DNA of 64,000 nucleotides, taken from Owenia fusiformis. Its lineage: Eukaryota > Annelida > Polychaeta > Sabellida > Oweniidae. A program made the translations under genes and the position numbers. The notes beneath the pieces were generated by a model. It made no database searches, had not been told where the DNA came from, and saw only the letters and a program-made list of their open reading frames with translations. Where the stretch lies: contig CAIIXF020000012.1 of the NCBI GenBank assembly GCA_903813345.2, forward strand, positions 19,043,520 through 19,107,519. The letters run 5' to 3'. This document shows, piece by piece, positions 11,771 through 24,700 of this stretch (the stretch's first letter is position 1; every line of letters starts with the position of its first letter).

Positions 11771-12018
11771 GCTTTATCCTATACCAAGTAGAGTTTTCTA
11801 ATTTTCTTTCGATTTTTTTTCAATTTTTTCACATTTTTTCTTTTTTTCAATTTTTTAAAATTTAAAAAAAAAAATTTCGAAGCGGGAAGATATGCCCTGG
11901 AGCGGGAGATATGGCGGGAGATATGGAAGTTCAGGATATGGAAACCTCAAAATCAGGATACGGGATATATCTTACCAACTTATCTCCCTTAAACTCTACT
12001 TGGCATAGGATAAAGGCG
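11771..12018. mobile_element. MITE-like element adjoining the palindrome
   Basis: Terminal arms tttatcctataccaagtag (from 11773) and ctacttggcataggataaa (ending about 12014) are inverted copies. The interior is a poly-T/poly-A stretch followed by several 'cgggagatatgg' words, the same words used in the neighbouring palindrome, so both may be parts of one composite element (11630-12018). Confidence 0.6.
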
Positions 12019-12808
12019 GGTATACTTGTGATTATTTTTGTATAGCTTCTATCAAGTCTTTAAATGGCTGTTCCAAAAGTGTATATTTTAGCTCTAGTTT
12101 TGATTCCATGTACCTACGATCGATCGATCAACAAAATGTAAGATATCAATCAAATAATTATTTGAATAGAAAAATAAAATAAATAACAACAATTATACTT
12201 AGTGATCATGGTGTGGGTCAATATGCGGACAGTGATACAGAAAGACCAAAACTTGACTAACACATGACAATGATTATATTTAAGTGGAAAACTGAATTTG
12301 ATTTTATTGAGAAGGAAGAGTTTAAAACACTCATCAAAGACCAGACATGCTCTAACTTATTATTTTACGGTATGCAAGGCTGTGTGTTTTGTATGAATAA
12401 TTTGAGTAAGTCCATATGTTGCACAGTACCAGCAGTATTAGGAAATACAACGTTTTTATATTCTAATTTCGATTTTGTCTTACTCCATCCGCCATTTACT
12501 GTATAATTGTATAGCACAGGCCTTCCAACGCATAATTACATAAATATGTTTTATGCCATCGTGATATGTTGGAATGATTAATTTTCTTACTATTATAGTT
12601 GTTAATTTGATTTCATTCATCTAAATCACGAGGTAGTAGGCGTGTCACATGCTCTGTTAAATATTTACATAAAATAAAGATGCCTTAATTTTTTAAAATT
12701 TGTATTAAAGCAGCTATAGTTTAACAGTTCTAAATATACAACATTGTTTATCAGCAGGTCGAGCAAAACCTCTTTGATGCGTTAGTGGTTTCAAGGTGCT
12801 GCCGTTGT
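12019..12808. other. Intergenic / 3' flank of gene A
   Basis: No supported gene. A short (GATC)n run lies near 12118-12130. An 80-codon ORF at 12264-12506 has no recognisable domain. Part is probably the 3' UTR of the minus-strand gene A. Confidence 0.35.
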
Positions 12809-15800
12809 TTAACAATCCCTGGTGCCACATGGAGGACAAACGTTTGCAATCCTGAAATAAACAGTCATAAAATGAATTTGCCCACAGTCACACAAAGTAT
12901 CAAAAATTACGTATTAGTTGAAAAGATTGGGCACGCCCAGGTGCCAAGGGGGGGGGACTGAGGATCAGTCTAAATATGTCTCTCTCTCGTGACTCCAAAG
13001 TAACCTTTACACTTCAATATATGAGGTCAACTGTGGCAGAACATAGATTGTCATATGCGGTATGATTAAATTTTATGTGGTTACATGTTGTTATGTATTG
13101 GATAAACAATGAGTCTTGGGGATTAGAAAAAATAATGGTCAAGGGCCGAAGCCCCGAGGCCATTGTTTTTCCTAAGACCCAAGACGAATTGTTTACTGCT
13201 TCAGTGCACACCATTTAACAGGGCATGTATACACATTCCTTTTGTTAGAGCTGTACATTCTTGAAAATAAAACACAGTTCTTTCTATTGTGCTGCTACAT
13301 AAGTGTGGTTTAATTCGAGATCAACTACTCACAGATCACATTCATTTGTCTCAGGATTGATCACCAAGTTCTCGTTGCACCTCGTCCTTATAGAAAGACC
13401 CAGTTGGCATTCGACCTTTTCTTTACATGTTACTAAAACAACATAACTAGAATTTTAAGCAGCGCATGTGTATGTTTTCTAATTATTGTTGAAGATGTTA
13501 GTTCATTGAGGTCTCCTCATATATGAACAAAAAAACTTGCGTTTACTGGCGAATAGGACTTGGCCGTAAAATTTGTTCCCATTAGTATGTTGTACATCGT
13601 TGGAGTATTCGTAGAACTTCGTAGCGGAAGTACTCTTTCGGAAAGCTTCGGTAGGTTTTGGAAGCATGCGCGATGCTCGTTGGTTCGCATGTTTACGTTC
13701 CCAATCGCCAGATTTATCGACGATTTATCCAATTCGCAGAATTGACATCGCAAGAAGTGGATTCGTTCATATATGAGGAGGCCTTTAAGTAACCAAGAGG
13801 AGCGCTATTCCCACTGATACTCTTGCATAATATGAGAGACCCGTTGAGAGGCTACATGTTCACGTACGTTGGTGTTATATTATATTTCCATATAGAATAA
13901 GCCTACATTAAACTAAAATAAGATTGAGGCTAAAACTTCATATAATTAACCATACTTTCACAAACGTATCCATCCGGTAGGTTTGCACACACGCAGTTAC
14001 CATCGTTGGTCACTGTTTCTCCCACTGTTGTTGGCGTCTCTGTGGTCATTTCCGGTGCGACAGTGATTGGGTCACAATGTTCCGGCAACGTACTTGTACC
14101 ACATGGTCCACATACCATATATGGCCAATTGCACAACTGCTGGCGGATGTCAAATACTAAACCTGTAAGGATGAGAAAATAATGGCATGATTGTCTTGAT
14201 TGCTATGTCGATTATGCCATATGCAGGATTGGCCTGTAAAAATGACAATGTTTATGTACAAGTTATGTACAAAAGTAAAAAAGTAGTTCTATTAGAAACC
14301 TGTTTGGGGACTTCAATGGTATACTACAGCACCGGCTTTGGATAGAATACTCTCATTTGCTATAATGCCCAGAATAACTGGGAAACATGTGATCATAACA
14401 GTGAACGGTAAAATATTTGGGATTATTTTTTGCGGATGGATGACCTTGGTAGTGGTGAATTGTCAATGTACATAAATATGATGACGTTTTTGGAAGATAT
14501 TTTTTTTGGTGAGATGCTTTGCTGCATTTCTCTGAAATTCTTTGAAAATCGATGGGCTGCGATTTGAGAAATTCTAATTCGAATTTTGTCAATTTAAATG
14601 ATACATTTCTACTTTAGCCCTATTCATAGATGTCGCTCAAATATATATATTCTCTCTATATCTCTAATTGTTCGACTTTGTTCTTAATGATACATTATAC
14701 AACGTCCTCTATCTAGATCGCTACAGCAAATGACGAACCTCCGGGACATACTGCACTCGAGTCAAATCTGCCATCTATACATGTGTAAAATGTCTGGCAG
14801 TCCGTCGAGAGATCAGGATACCTCCCGTCGCGTCCGGTACAGTTGAATGTCGATCCACAAGGTGGCGCTGCTTCATCCAAGCTGAAATTTAGAAATGTAG
14901 GCCTACATCTTTTTGTTGTTGAATTTGTTAAGTTTGAAAAAGAAAACTCAAAACTCATGTTTTGCACTTTCATTCAAATATAACCTAAATATAAAATCAG
15001 TGGCGAGTGGGAGCATAGGTCTATGTGTGTGTGGAGGGCAGGAACCTGTCATTTAAGATGGGTTAAAATAGTTGTGCCAAACCAAAAAATTTGGGGGCCG
15101 AAAGTTGCCACTTTCCACTTTGGGAAACAAGAAAAAGTTAATATATATATCAGCTTGCCCCTTTATTTCCAGGACCACTCCTGTACACATTCCACCCTGG
15201 TTTGTTCCTAAAACTAAATACTATATCCAGTACAATTAATTACCGACTAAATACTTACCTACACGTTCAGAACAATAATAATTTAAAGATACCTCATTCG
15301 TCACTATCTATATCTTGACAAACGTTTATATTTCTTTAAACACGCTCTCCAATGATAACATTGATTTGAAGTGGGATCTGACTTCATAACTGCGCGTTCG
15401 TGTTATGGAAACAGTTTGCCCGCATTAGGGTTAGCAGATACAGTATCTCAGGTTTATTGGGCGGGGGCCCACTGCCCACTATAACCATAACGCAATATAG
15501 AATTTTAGGTAACAGGCTATTTTTTTTATTTCTCCTCGTTCAAACATCCTTGCCCCGACTTCATGTTTAAAGTGGTCCAAATACTCACGGCTTGCATGTT
15601 TTAGAAGGCAGATCTACAACTAGGTGTGGTGGGCACTCCACCGTAACTGCTGTGCCATTCGAACAGTACGAGAGAACCTTGCAGCCGAACTCACATACTT
15701 CTTCGTCCGGTAAAAGGGGACAGTTGTCACAGTCGCTCGGCTGGCCAAAGCAACCTAGTTCATTATAATGAAGAAATATATCATGTAAAGGACAGTGACT

Positions 15801-17153
15801 TTAATTTTCAAACAACTTCCTTTTATAATGCAAATCTTTTACAGAGCAAATGATAAAAAATACAAATTATTACAAAACATTATTGACATGTAAAATGATT
15901 ACTTTGGAACAGCAAACACGTTGACAAAAGACAACCATTTCTAGCTAACTTGTTATCAAATTCGAGTGGTCTCAAAGTGATAGTGACACATGATGATACC
16001 ACAGAGTGTACGTTGCCCACTGCCGATTGTTCAGATATTTTTTTGGATTTTAATCTTCAATAGAAGTAAGTCAAAAATAAAACGTGATAAATATTTTGCA
16101 AATTGCTTTTATGATTTTTTTTGCGCTTTAAATTCAAATTTTGTACAAGTCGATTTGAAAAGGCGGAGGCATCAGCTTGATAACGGTACTTCATTTGTCC
16201 TTTTCCCTTCGTGTATTTTAAAAGGTCCTTTCCAGACATATTTGGGCATTGATTGTATTATACTGTAGCTCATCCTTGCAGACTGAGCACGCGGAAAACA
16301 ATCGGTGCGTAACCCAAGTCAGCGCTGTTAATGGAACCAAATCAATTTTTTGGTTTAAATTTTGATATTTTATAAAGTGAGTCGTGTTTGACTATTCGAT
16401 TGACTACAAAATATATTTTGTTAATGTATCAACACAAAAACAAATACGAAGAAAATCATTGCAACTTCAAATGCCGTCATTCAAATAGCAAAATTTAGCA
16501 TCTCCTAATTTAGATACATCGCAATTTGCCAACGCTATTTGAATTTTAATGAATAAATGTTTTAAAACAGTCAAATCAATCCTTGCACTACTGATTAGTA
16601 AATGGGCCAAGGGTGAGATCAATTAATTTCCAGAATTATCCACACCTTGTGTTAAGAGGTAACTCATTCCTGATAAAAATTTCCCAATTTTTACAAAATC
16701 ACAAAAACCTAGATTTATTGTTTAATTTACTTTTTATTTGTTCAGATTTACAATTATGATATGTTACCAAAATTGTTTTTCATCATTTCGATTTTTCGAG
16801 TGAACACGATTCAAGAGCAGAAAATAGAACTAATATGCAGTAATTAACGTTATTATAAAGGTAAATTAATGGGACAAACTATAAAATGGAATAAATGTTT
16901 ATAAATGCGCATTATTTGTATAATTACATTATTCGCATTATCAATTGGCTTTTTGTTTCTTGAAAATTCCTTTTCATAGAAAGTGGATTACACGCCTGTA
17001 AGGTTGTCTTCAACATGATATTATGTATTACTATGATACTTGCAATTTTATGATAGACGATAAATAGCATAACTTAAAATCTAAAAAGGTTAATTGTTCC
17101 TTACCTGTAACAACACCAAAAGCGATCACGACAGCAACATAGATATGATTCAT
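12809..17153 (-). CDS. Secreted three-module chitin-binding (peritrophin/CBM14-like) protein, paralogue A
   Basis: Six exons on the minus strand: 17153-17105, 15754-15589, 14881-14739, 14162-13956, 13432-13333 and 12851-12809 (stop TAA). Intron phases are 1,2,1,1,2 and the product is 235 aa. Exon 1 is a signal peptide (MNHIYVAVVIAFGVVT). Residues about 18-71 form a Cys-rich CBM14-like module (VCEFGCK..ECPPHLVVD). Residues about 78-135 form a canonical CBM14/peritrophin-A module (FNCTG, RYPDLSTDCQTFYTC, then LVFD..LCNWP). A Thr/Pro linker (about 145-160) follows, then a third module (PDGYVCE..CNENLVINP) ending CPPCGTRDC. Such proteins bind chitin in extracellular matrices. All junctions keep frame, and paralogues B and C confirm them. 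Oddity: the exon 3 donor is GTTCGT, weaker than the GTAAGT of B. The chitin-binding role is inferred from the family; only module 2 is a strong match. Confidence 0.82.
13509..13790. mobile_element. MITE-like palindromic element in intron 4 of gene A
   Basis: Ends are inverted copies: ggtctcctcatatatgaac at about 13510-13529 and gttcatatatgaggaggcc at about 13769-13786. Subterminal blocks also pair (actggcgaataggac / ccaattcg). About 280 bp and non-coding. Confidence 0.65.
15755..17104 (-). other. Intron 1 of gene A
   Basis: 1350-bp intron between the signal-peptide exon and the first Cys-rich module. AT-rich, no recognised repeat or gene. Confidence 0.6.
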
Positions 17154-17222
17154 AATGAATGCTGGACAGATTGTCTATAGCAACCCAGATTAACAAAGTG
17201 GCTAAAGACAGTATTCGAAAGG

Positions 17223-17240
17223 CTTATAAAATATCATTGG
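17223..17240 (-). promoter_or_regulatory. TATA-like and CCAAT-like motifs upstream of gene A
   Basis: On the minus strand the sequence reads CTGACCAATGATATTTTATAAG, about 70-90 bases before the start codon: TTTATAAG at 17230-17223, with CCAAT at 17240-17236. Gene C has the related CTGACCAAAGATATC immediately upstream of its ATG. Core-promoter status is inferred. Confidence 0.35.
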
Positions 17241-18784
17241 TCAGTTGATCTATCAACCCCTTATGAGGTTACCCTGAAATCTTGTAGTAATTACCGAACT
17301 CTGACCAGGACGACACTTTTACTGACCTTCAGAACTCCATACATTCTTGGATACTTGAATGAGCAATATTATGGCGTATTTTGATTAATCCAATTTGATC
17401 ATTGAGGGAGCAACAGCCTTTTACTATGCCTCTTGCAAGCGTCAAGCCTCAGTCACATTTGGTATATGACGGCTGTGGCCGTATGACTGCCGCAGCTTCA
17501 CAAAATCGATATAGAAAATCTACATCGTTCTGCTTATCCCTATATTTCATACTGCATATTTCTCTCGATTTTGGGAAGATACGGTCGCCGTAGACCAAAT
17601 GTGACTGAGACATAACGAGAGGCTATGATGAATTTAAATGCAATCTGATTAAAGGATTGTGCTTTATTGAAAGAGCGTAGACGAAGCTCAGCAAATATAA
17701 TTTTGAAAAGGGTATGATGAGGCGGTTACATATCTAACAAATTCAATGTAATACATCACTTACATGTAGGTTATCTTTGAGATAAAATTATTGTATTTTA
17801 AACAATTGAACATATAGATACGCCTATAGTGTCTTGGTAAATTAAACCACATCGACTTTTGGTGGTTTGTTGTTAGTTCAAAGTTGTTTGTTTGAATAAT
17901 CAATATGTTGGGTTCGATCGCTATCTGGGCATTTGAACAGGTCAATTTCTATTATGTACACGATCAATGGGATTTATCATTTACCAGGTGTCAAAACTTA
18001 AGAACGCATTTAAGAACAGGGCGGGGTGTGTTTAGAAGTGCATTTAAACGTGCCAAGTTTTGGGATTCGACAGACTAGACTCAAGCATTCTTAATTTGAA
18101 TTGTTCTCCTCAGATATCACGGATGTAGCCAGGCATGAGCCAGGCGAGTCAGATGCCACTACAAACGTTTATTGAAATAATAATATCCAGCTCTCTTTTC
18201 TTAAAGGGTGACGATTAGCATCCCGTATAAAAACAATATGGCGGCTCCAGGCGAATCAACTGGATCAGTCCATTTTTAAGAAATAAGGGGAGTTCTATAA
18301 AATCCAGTTTATTGAAATTGTCTTTGAGATAAAGTAATCCGTTTATAATGGTTTTGAAAACGTTATCCAAAGAGTGATTGCGTTCAAAGAATACATGTAC
18401 AACAGCCAATATAAATCCTTGTATTATTCCGGGATCGGGCTTTTTATACTAAACGGTGAGCAACACCAGAAACGAGCGTTCGATTTGCTAAACGATATGC
18501 GTCACCCTTTAAACAGTGAAAATGATGTTTCGTTGTAATGATATATCTTTTACCTCTCAAAATCTTCCTCCCCTATTCGAATTTGCATCCCCTATTTAAA
18601 TTTGCCTCCCCTATTAAAATTGCCTCCCCTATTAAAATTTGCCTCCCTATTTGAATTTGCCTCGCCTATTTAAATTTGCTTTCCCTATTTGAATTTGCCT
18701 CGCCCATTTGAATTTGATTCGCCTATTTTTCAAACTCTGGCTACGTCCTTGACTAGCTATTGTTCTTAACATCCGTGTTGCAGC
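17241..18784. other. Spacer between genes A and B
   Basis: No gene recognised apart from the minisatellite at 18556-18728. It should contain the 5' control region of A and the 3' UTR of B. Confidence 0.4.
18556..18728. repeat. 20-bp minisatellite (cctcccctatt-aaatttg)
   Basis: Eight or so degenerate copies of a unit like cctcccctattnaaatttg, with spacing varying between 18 and 22 bases. Confidence 0.75.
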
Positions 18785-21700
18785 TCAGCATTCTAATGTT
18801 CCGCATGGTTGGCACACGTTAGCGATTCTAAAAAACAAAGCAGAAGTTTAGTACACTGGGTTGTTTATATCCTACCTACAGGGTCGAAAATTTATTATGG
18901 ATTTGAACAATTATCCGAAAGAGACTTCTTGTTGACAGTTGACAGACTTTTTTGGAGGGAGGGGGTTGTGTCACATATTTGAGTATGTGTCTTTATAAGA
19001 GGCTAAACAGAGAGTAGTCATCGTGTTAAAGGAAGAATAGTATAGAATAGAAAGAATAATTTATGATAAAATTATCCGAAAAATATATTATAATTAGTCT
19101 TGTGACTCTAAATCTTTTGACTAAAATCTCAAAATCTGAATTTTTAAGCCAAATTGCAAACGTTTCCTTTCATTCCTTGCTTTTTGACGTTACAGGTTGA
19201 CAGGTTGACAGGTTGGATATTGAAACGTACTCATCGCATTCCTTGGTGACTTTGTTGTAGACACTGCCATCCCCGCAGAATGTAGTCACCTTGACCTCCC
19301 CTACGCAAGTGCACAACGCTGAAAAAGTATAAAGAGTTGAGTCAACGAGTGTCAAAAGTATAACACTATTTTCCATCCCCGCAGAATGTAGTCACCTTGA
19401 CCTCCCCTACGCAAGTGCACAACGCTGAAAAAGTATGTAGAGTTGAGTCAACGAGTGTCAAAAGTATAACACTATTTTCCCGACATGGCTTGAATATACT
19501 ATTAGTACGAGTGGGTGTGACTTTTGGTCATTTGTTTTTGGAATTCTTCAAAAATAATGTTGAGTTGAGTCAACGAGTGTCAAAAGTATAACACTATTTT
19601 CCCAACATGGCTTGAATATACTATTAGTACGAGTGGGTGTGACTTTTGGTCATTTGTTTTTGGAATTCTTCAAAAATAATGTTTTGAAATAAAGTTCTAA
19701 TTCACTAAATAAACCATTCGAAATGGTTTATTAGATAACTTCGTATAGTACCTAGGTAAGCAGCTCAGATCCCCAAGGCTGACGCTTTCACCTTTAAAAT
19801 ATGGTGTATTAGAACCTTGGGACAAAGTGCGTAATCCTGACGGATGGACTTGAAGCTCCCTAGGATTATATTTCAACAAATCTGGCCATAAAATGCATGT
19901 TTTAAAAATTATAAAACGTACGTGATGTACAAAGGTGCATTTTAAAACTATTTAACGTGTATGGCTATAGATGCATATTTCTAAATATTTGACATATATG
20001 ATCCTAGTACTAACATTCACAATTCATATCGTCGTCATCCTCATCACCACATTCGCACTCTCCATTAACTGGTACCGCATTGAGCGCCGCTTTGTGGTGC
20101 TCTGCCTTCCCCGCGGAAAGAGAAGATGATGTGCCCGGGTCGCAGTCACTGGGTAAATTACTATTTCCGCATGGAACACACACTGAGCGAGGCCAGTTAC
20201 AAAGCTGCCTTATGGTATCAAACACCAATCCTATAAGAAAAAATCAACAGTCATGTTCCTGATGCGGTGAAGATGGCCGCGTTTTAAATTATATTGAGCA
20301 TGCATGAATTAGTGAGAGTTAGAACGATGCCACATAACCCTGGTCAACTTGGCTAAATATAGAGATATTTTTGCTATTCAAGAGATGATTGATTGATCGG
20401 ACAAAATAAACGGAGGGGGAGCAGCAGATTTCCGCGACCGTGTGCCTATTCATATGGTTTAATATTCGTAAACTATAAGTTTTATAGCGGAAATCTCTGT
20501 TCATTCTTTCGATCACCGGACGTGCTATATTGAATGTAGCGTGAGTATAAACGATATCATAGAGAGGTTTCGCAAAACGAATTAGCTAAAACGTATCCGC
20601 ATCCGTATCTCGTTACGTTTACGGATACGTATTTCGATAATTTTCGTTTCGCAGTTCATTTTTGAAGTACGTAATTATGAACGCATCTCAATCCGTGTTT
20701 AATAGTAGTGAAAACTAGGGTCAAATAAAAGGCTTCATCTGCACTTAGATTTCAAAACACCATTGGGAGTGTCAGCTTTTAGAATCACAACTCCAAAAGT
20801 ATTTTTGGTGAGTGCAAAAATACATATTAACCCTTTCATCCCTAAGGTGTCATTTGTTAATTTCATGACATCAATTTCAAAATGAAGAATATCCTTTAGG
20901 ACAGAAAAGATTATTTCTAGGTTTACAATAACCAATTCAGTGTCAAATTATACTTTTGGGAATATTTAAGGGTTTGAAAACAGACGTGCAGTGACTGCAT
21001 TATGCCACAAAATGCGTAAACATTTCTAGAATCACTTGCCATACTGCACACGGACCTTTAATTCTATGTTTTTGCAGCTGTATATTTTGGTAATAACTCA
21101 AGATCAAATAAGTAAAAAAATAGCGACTTGGGCAAGGCCAAGGCATTCGGAAACCATACGTTTTCACATAAGCCACCCCCTTTCCTCATACATGGGCTTT
21201 AGTTAAAAACCCATGCCTCATATAAACTAAGGAGGGGAGCAAAGTAACATAGTTGACCATAGAAAGCGACACAAATATATCATTTATGCAATAAAAGTAT
21301 GTTTTGTATGAGAAATCAACAAAAATATATATTATGTAAAAAGATAAATTAGCATTGTTTTTCTTGAATTCATTGAAAAACAAGGGATCAGCTCATCAAA
21401 GAACGACACGAAGCTAACACCTTTCATACCAGTTGAATATCTCACCATCGTAATACCCTCTATCCCCTTTTGGGTCTACACAGAATCAACTGATGAACCA
21501 ACAACATAATACCCTAAACCGGCCATTTGTTTCTTAACCCAATAAACACCACAACCTGATCGGACACAGCCAACAACTCGACATATATAACCTATTACAA
21601 CCAAACACAACCTAGATCACCAATCATGCAACAGTACAAAAGAACATAACCCAGTGTCAAAATACACAGAACGCAATAGAGAATAACCCAGCACCAAAGC

Positions 21701-24700
21701 CAGTATAGCGCAACCTGACTTACAACCACCAAAACACAACCAACTGTCAGATTAACACAATATGTCACAACCCAATAATAAGACAAAAAAGACAAACACA
21801 ACCAAATGTTGAATTAACTCAACGCAATTGTGCACAATTCAACACTAAACAATAAAAACACAATCAGGCACAACAAATAAAACACAACTAAACTAACAAC
21901 CATGAAAACACATCGAACTGTGAAATTATCACCACACAATTTGGCACAACCCAATGGTAAATCAACAAAAGCAAACACAGCCCATTGTTCAAGTACACAA
22001 CACAATTTTTCAAAACCCAAAACAAAACAATCAAAACAAAATCAGGCACAAACAAAAACTCATTAAAATTGTAATACCGAGATACACAACTAACTTAACC
22101 CAATTGGAGACAACGCCAATCACACAACACAATCAGACACAACAATATACCTCAACCGACTAGCCACAACCAGTTAGCCAACCAACATAACATATTCACA
22201 AGAGAAAACAACCCATTATAAGATTAACATAACACAATGGGACACAACCCGATACTAAATCACCAGACTAACAACCATCAAAAGAGAACCGAGTCTCAAA
22301 CGTACACAACACAATTCGGCATAACCTATACCTACTTGACACTAACCCACCATTACACAACCAGGCTTAACTAAATACTCAATCGATTTACTCAACCCAT
22401 CAAAACACAATTAGGCACAACCAATAAACCACAACGAAACGTTGATACCGATTTACTCAACTAAGTTATTCCAACTGGAGACAATCGCACAAAACAATCG
22501 GGGACAATCCGACATCTACTGAATATGTACTTGAATTACAACCCCCCCCCTTCCCTATCATCACAAGGCTGCTAATGAAGAACAAATCATGGACCACTAC
22601 CCAAGAGTTAGGAACATCTGGGGCCCCTACCGTGACTCATATGTAAGAGAGAAGATCCGTTACAGGATCTGGATGTCAGGCCTGTCTTTACAAAAATGAA
22701 AATAGGAAATGAAATATACTCTACCTGTTACATAATCACTGACGGTGGTTCGGGGAAGCTTGGGCACTAAGCTTTAGGGCACTAGTCTCCCTGGACCCCC
22801 AAACGAGGCCGCTTACTATTTGACATAGATCGCATGACTTGATGCGTGTTCAAGTCATACCACGGGAAGAAGCTACCTGGCTGGAATTTTTTCAAAATCA
22901 TTCAGTTTTTCATCATACTGAGCACTTTTCGGGAGTTTTAAGCCAAAAAGCTCCCCCTTGCCACAAGCTGGATACGGGCAAGAGTGATGCGGGGCGCCAT
23001 CTTTAGACCCAATATCACATTCATTGTCGAGGTCAGGACCAAGCTACTATACTCAAACTAAGCCCAAGACCCTGCTCTATATGAATGAATTGGAGCGTGA
23101 CTTAAGGCACAAAATATATATTCAGGTGGCCTAGCTGCTAACCATTGGTTTGATGTCCCTAAGAAATTGACCACGGTATTACTATTGACCCCAGAAACGA
23201 TAGACCTTACATCTGCCTATAAGCAAATGTGACTAAAGCTTTATTCGTACAAATTGCAGGCCCCTCGCTTATAATCAAAATCGGCGGATAAGGCTATCAC
23301 TTCATCAAAATTAGCAAGATACACATGATAACATATGTGGGTTACTAAAATTATACATTTAGGGAAAAATTTATCAAGATTTGAAGGACAAAATAGATAC
23401 GGAGACAACTACGCACAGAAAGTGTTGGTTTACGTACTTTCGGTATTGCTGTTGGTATCACAAACGTATTGAGTACACTTTTACTCCATCGATGCGTTAC
23501 GGATTTTGATACGGGTAGCTAAAACGTTGTGCGAAACATGTACACTGTAATTATTGCAATACCATTCCATACAGTGTAAAATGAATTGAACATACCATTT
23601 GAAAAACTCGATTTATTTCAAACAATAAACAAATTCATTCACCAAATTTTAGTCAAATTATACACAGCACACTGTGCTTGTTCATATAGTGATACCTTTA
23701 CAACTAAAAACAATATAATCGAAGGGTAAATTCGGATACGTAAATTACCAACGTACAAAAGCCTAATTTTTCGTGTTTCCGTATCATTTCACGTATAAAT
23801 TGAACTGACTACGCATAAATCTGGTAAATACGTTACGGATACGGATACGTGGAGCTAAAACGCGTTTTGCGAAACCTCTCTAATAATCAGTCTTGTAAGC
23901 GTGTCCAATGATGCAAGGAGCAGGAAATAAATAAAACAAACAAACAAACAAACAACCAACCAAACAATCTTTTGGCTTTGCAGAGTCACCATGGGTGATA
24001 GGCTAATGAAGCTACATGTAGTGGCGTCAAACTTATCTTCAGTATATTTTACCTGATTTACCTATGATGTGTTGCACTTACCAGGGGGGCATACCGCAGT
24101 GGAGTCGTATCTGCCATTTATACATGTATGGTAAGTGGTACAATTCGTCGCAAAGTCGGGGACTCTGCCATCAATTCCTGTACAATTAATTGTGATTCCA
24201 CATGGAGGTGCAGCGAGTTCGGGACTGAAATATTATTCGCCAGTCTATTCGTTATTCATAATTTACATTTCATTCCTCTATTAAGATCCATACCAACCAT
24301 GTCATCGCGCCTGATAGAAAAGTCCGTTTTGTAGTAATTCACATGTCATCGAATTTTGATAAAATATATTTGATAAAACATTTTTCTCGAGAAGGGCTAA
24401 ATCCATGAAATCTAAAATATGAAAATGCAATTTTAACGACTCAACTGAACAGTTCCGAGAGGGAGTTCTAATGATAATGTCGTGTACATATAGTATAATA
24501 ATCTACATGTACACTGGTACCTAACTATCAATGTTGCCGCTATAGGCACACACTTTTTTGAAAGATGTGTAAATGTCTAGTCACTCTTTCCACCACCTGT
24601 ATATTATTTTAAAATCTGTGACCAAATCATATGTACCTATAAATTTGTATTAAATATGGCTATTAATACTGTTATAGTACAGCCGCTATTTGTATTTTGA

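Larger units (their letters stand above)
20557..23884. mobile_element. 3.3-kb TIR element filling intron 3 of gene B
   Basis: The left end, tagagaggtttcgcaaaacg.., and the right end, ..cgttttgcgaaacctctcta, are inverted copies. Homology continues inward through agctaaaacgtatccg and repeated ACGGATACGGATACG words, making an imperfect TIR of about 58 bp. Another subterminal block (agctaaaacgttgtgcgaaac) lies near 23518-23540. No transposase frame was seen, so the element is non-autonomous. It makes up about 86% of the 3.85-kb intron. Confidence 0.65.

Noticed and set aside
19170-19230. Read-through end of gene B exon 5 (YVSISNLSTC..)
   Set aside because: A downstream exon at 18827-18785 matches the last exon of A and C and restores phase, so the short read-through is probably intronic.
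21595-22163. ORFs in the A/C-rich tract
   Set aside because: Low-complexity translation (Val/Leu/Cys or Gln/Asn/Thr) with no motif.
22530-23100. GC-richer block as a possible transposase or RNA gene
   Set aside because: No open frame of useful length and no recognisable structure.
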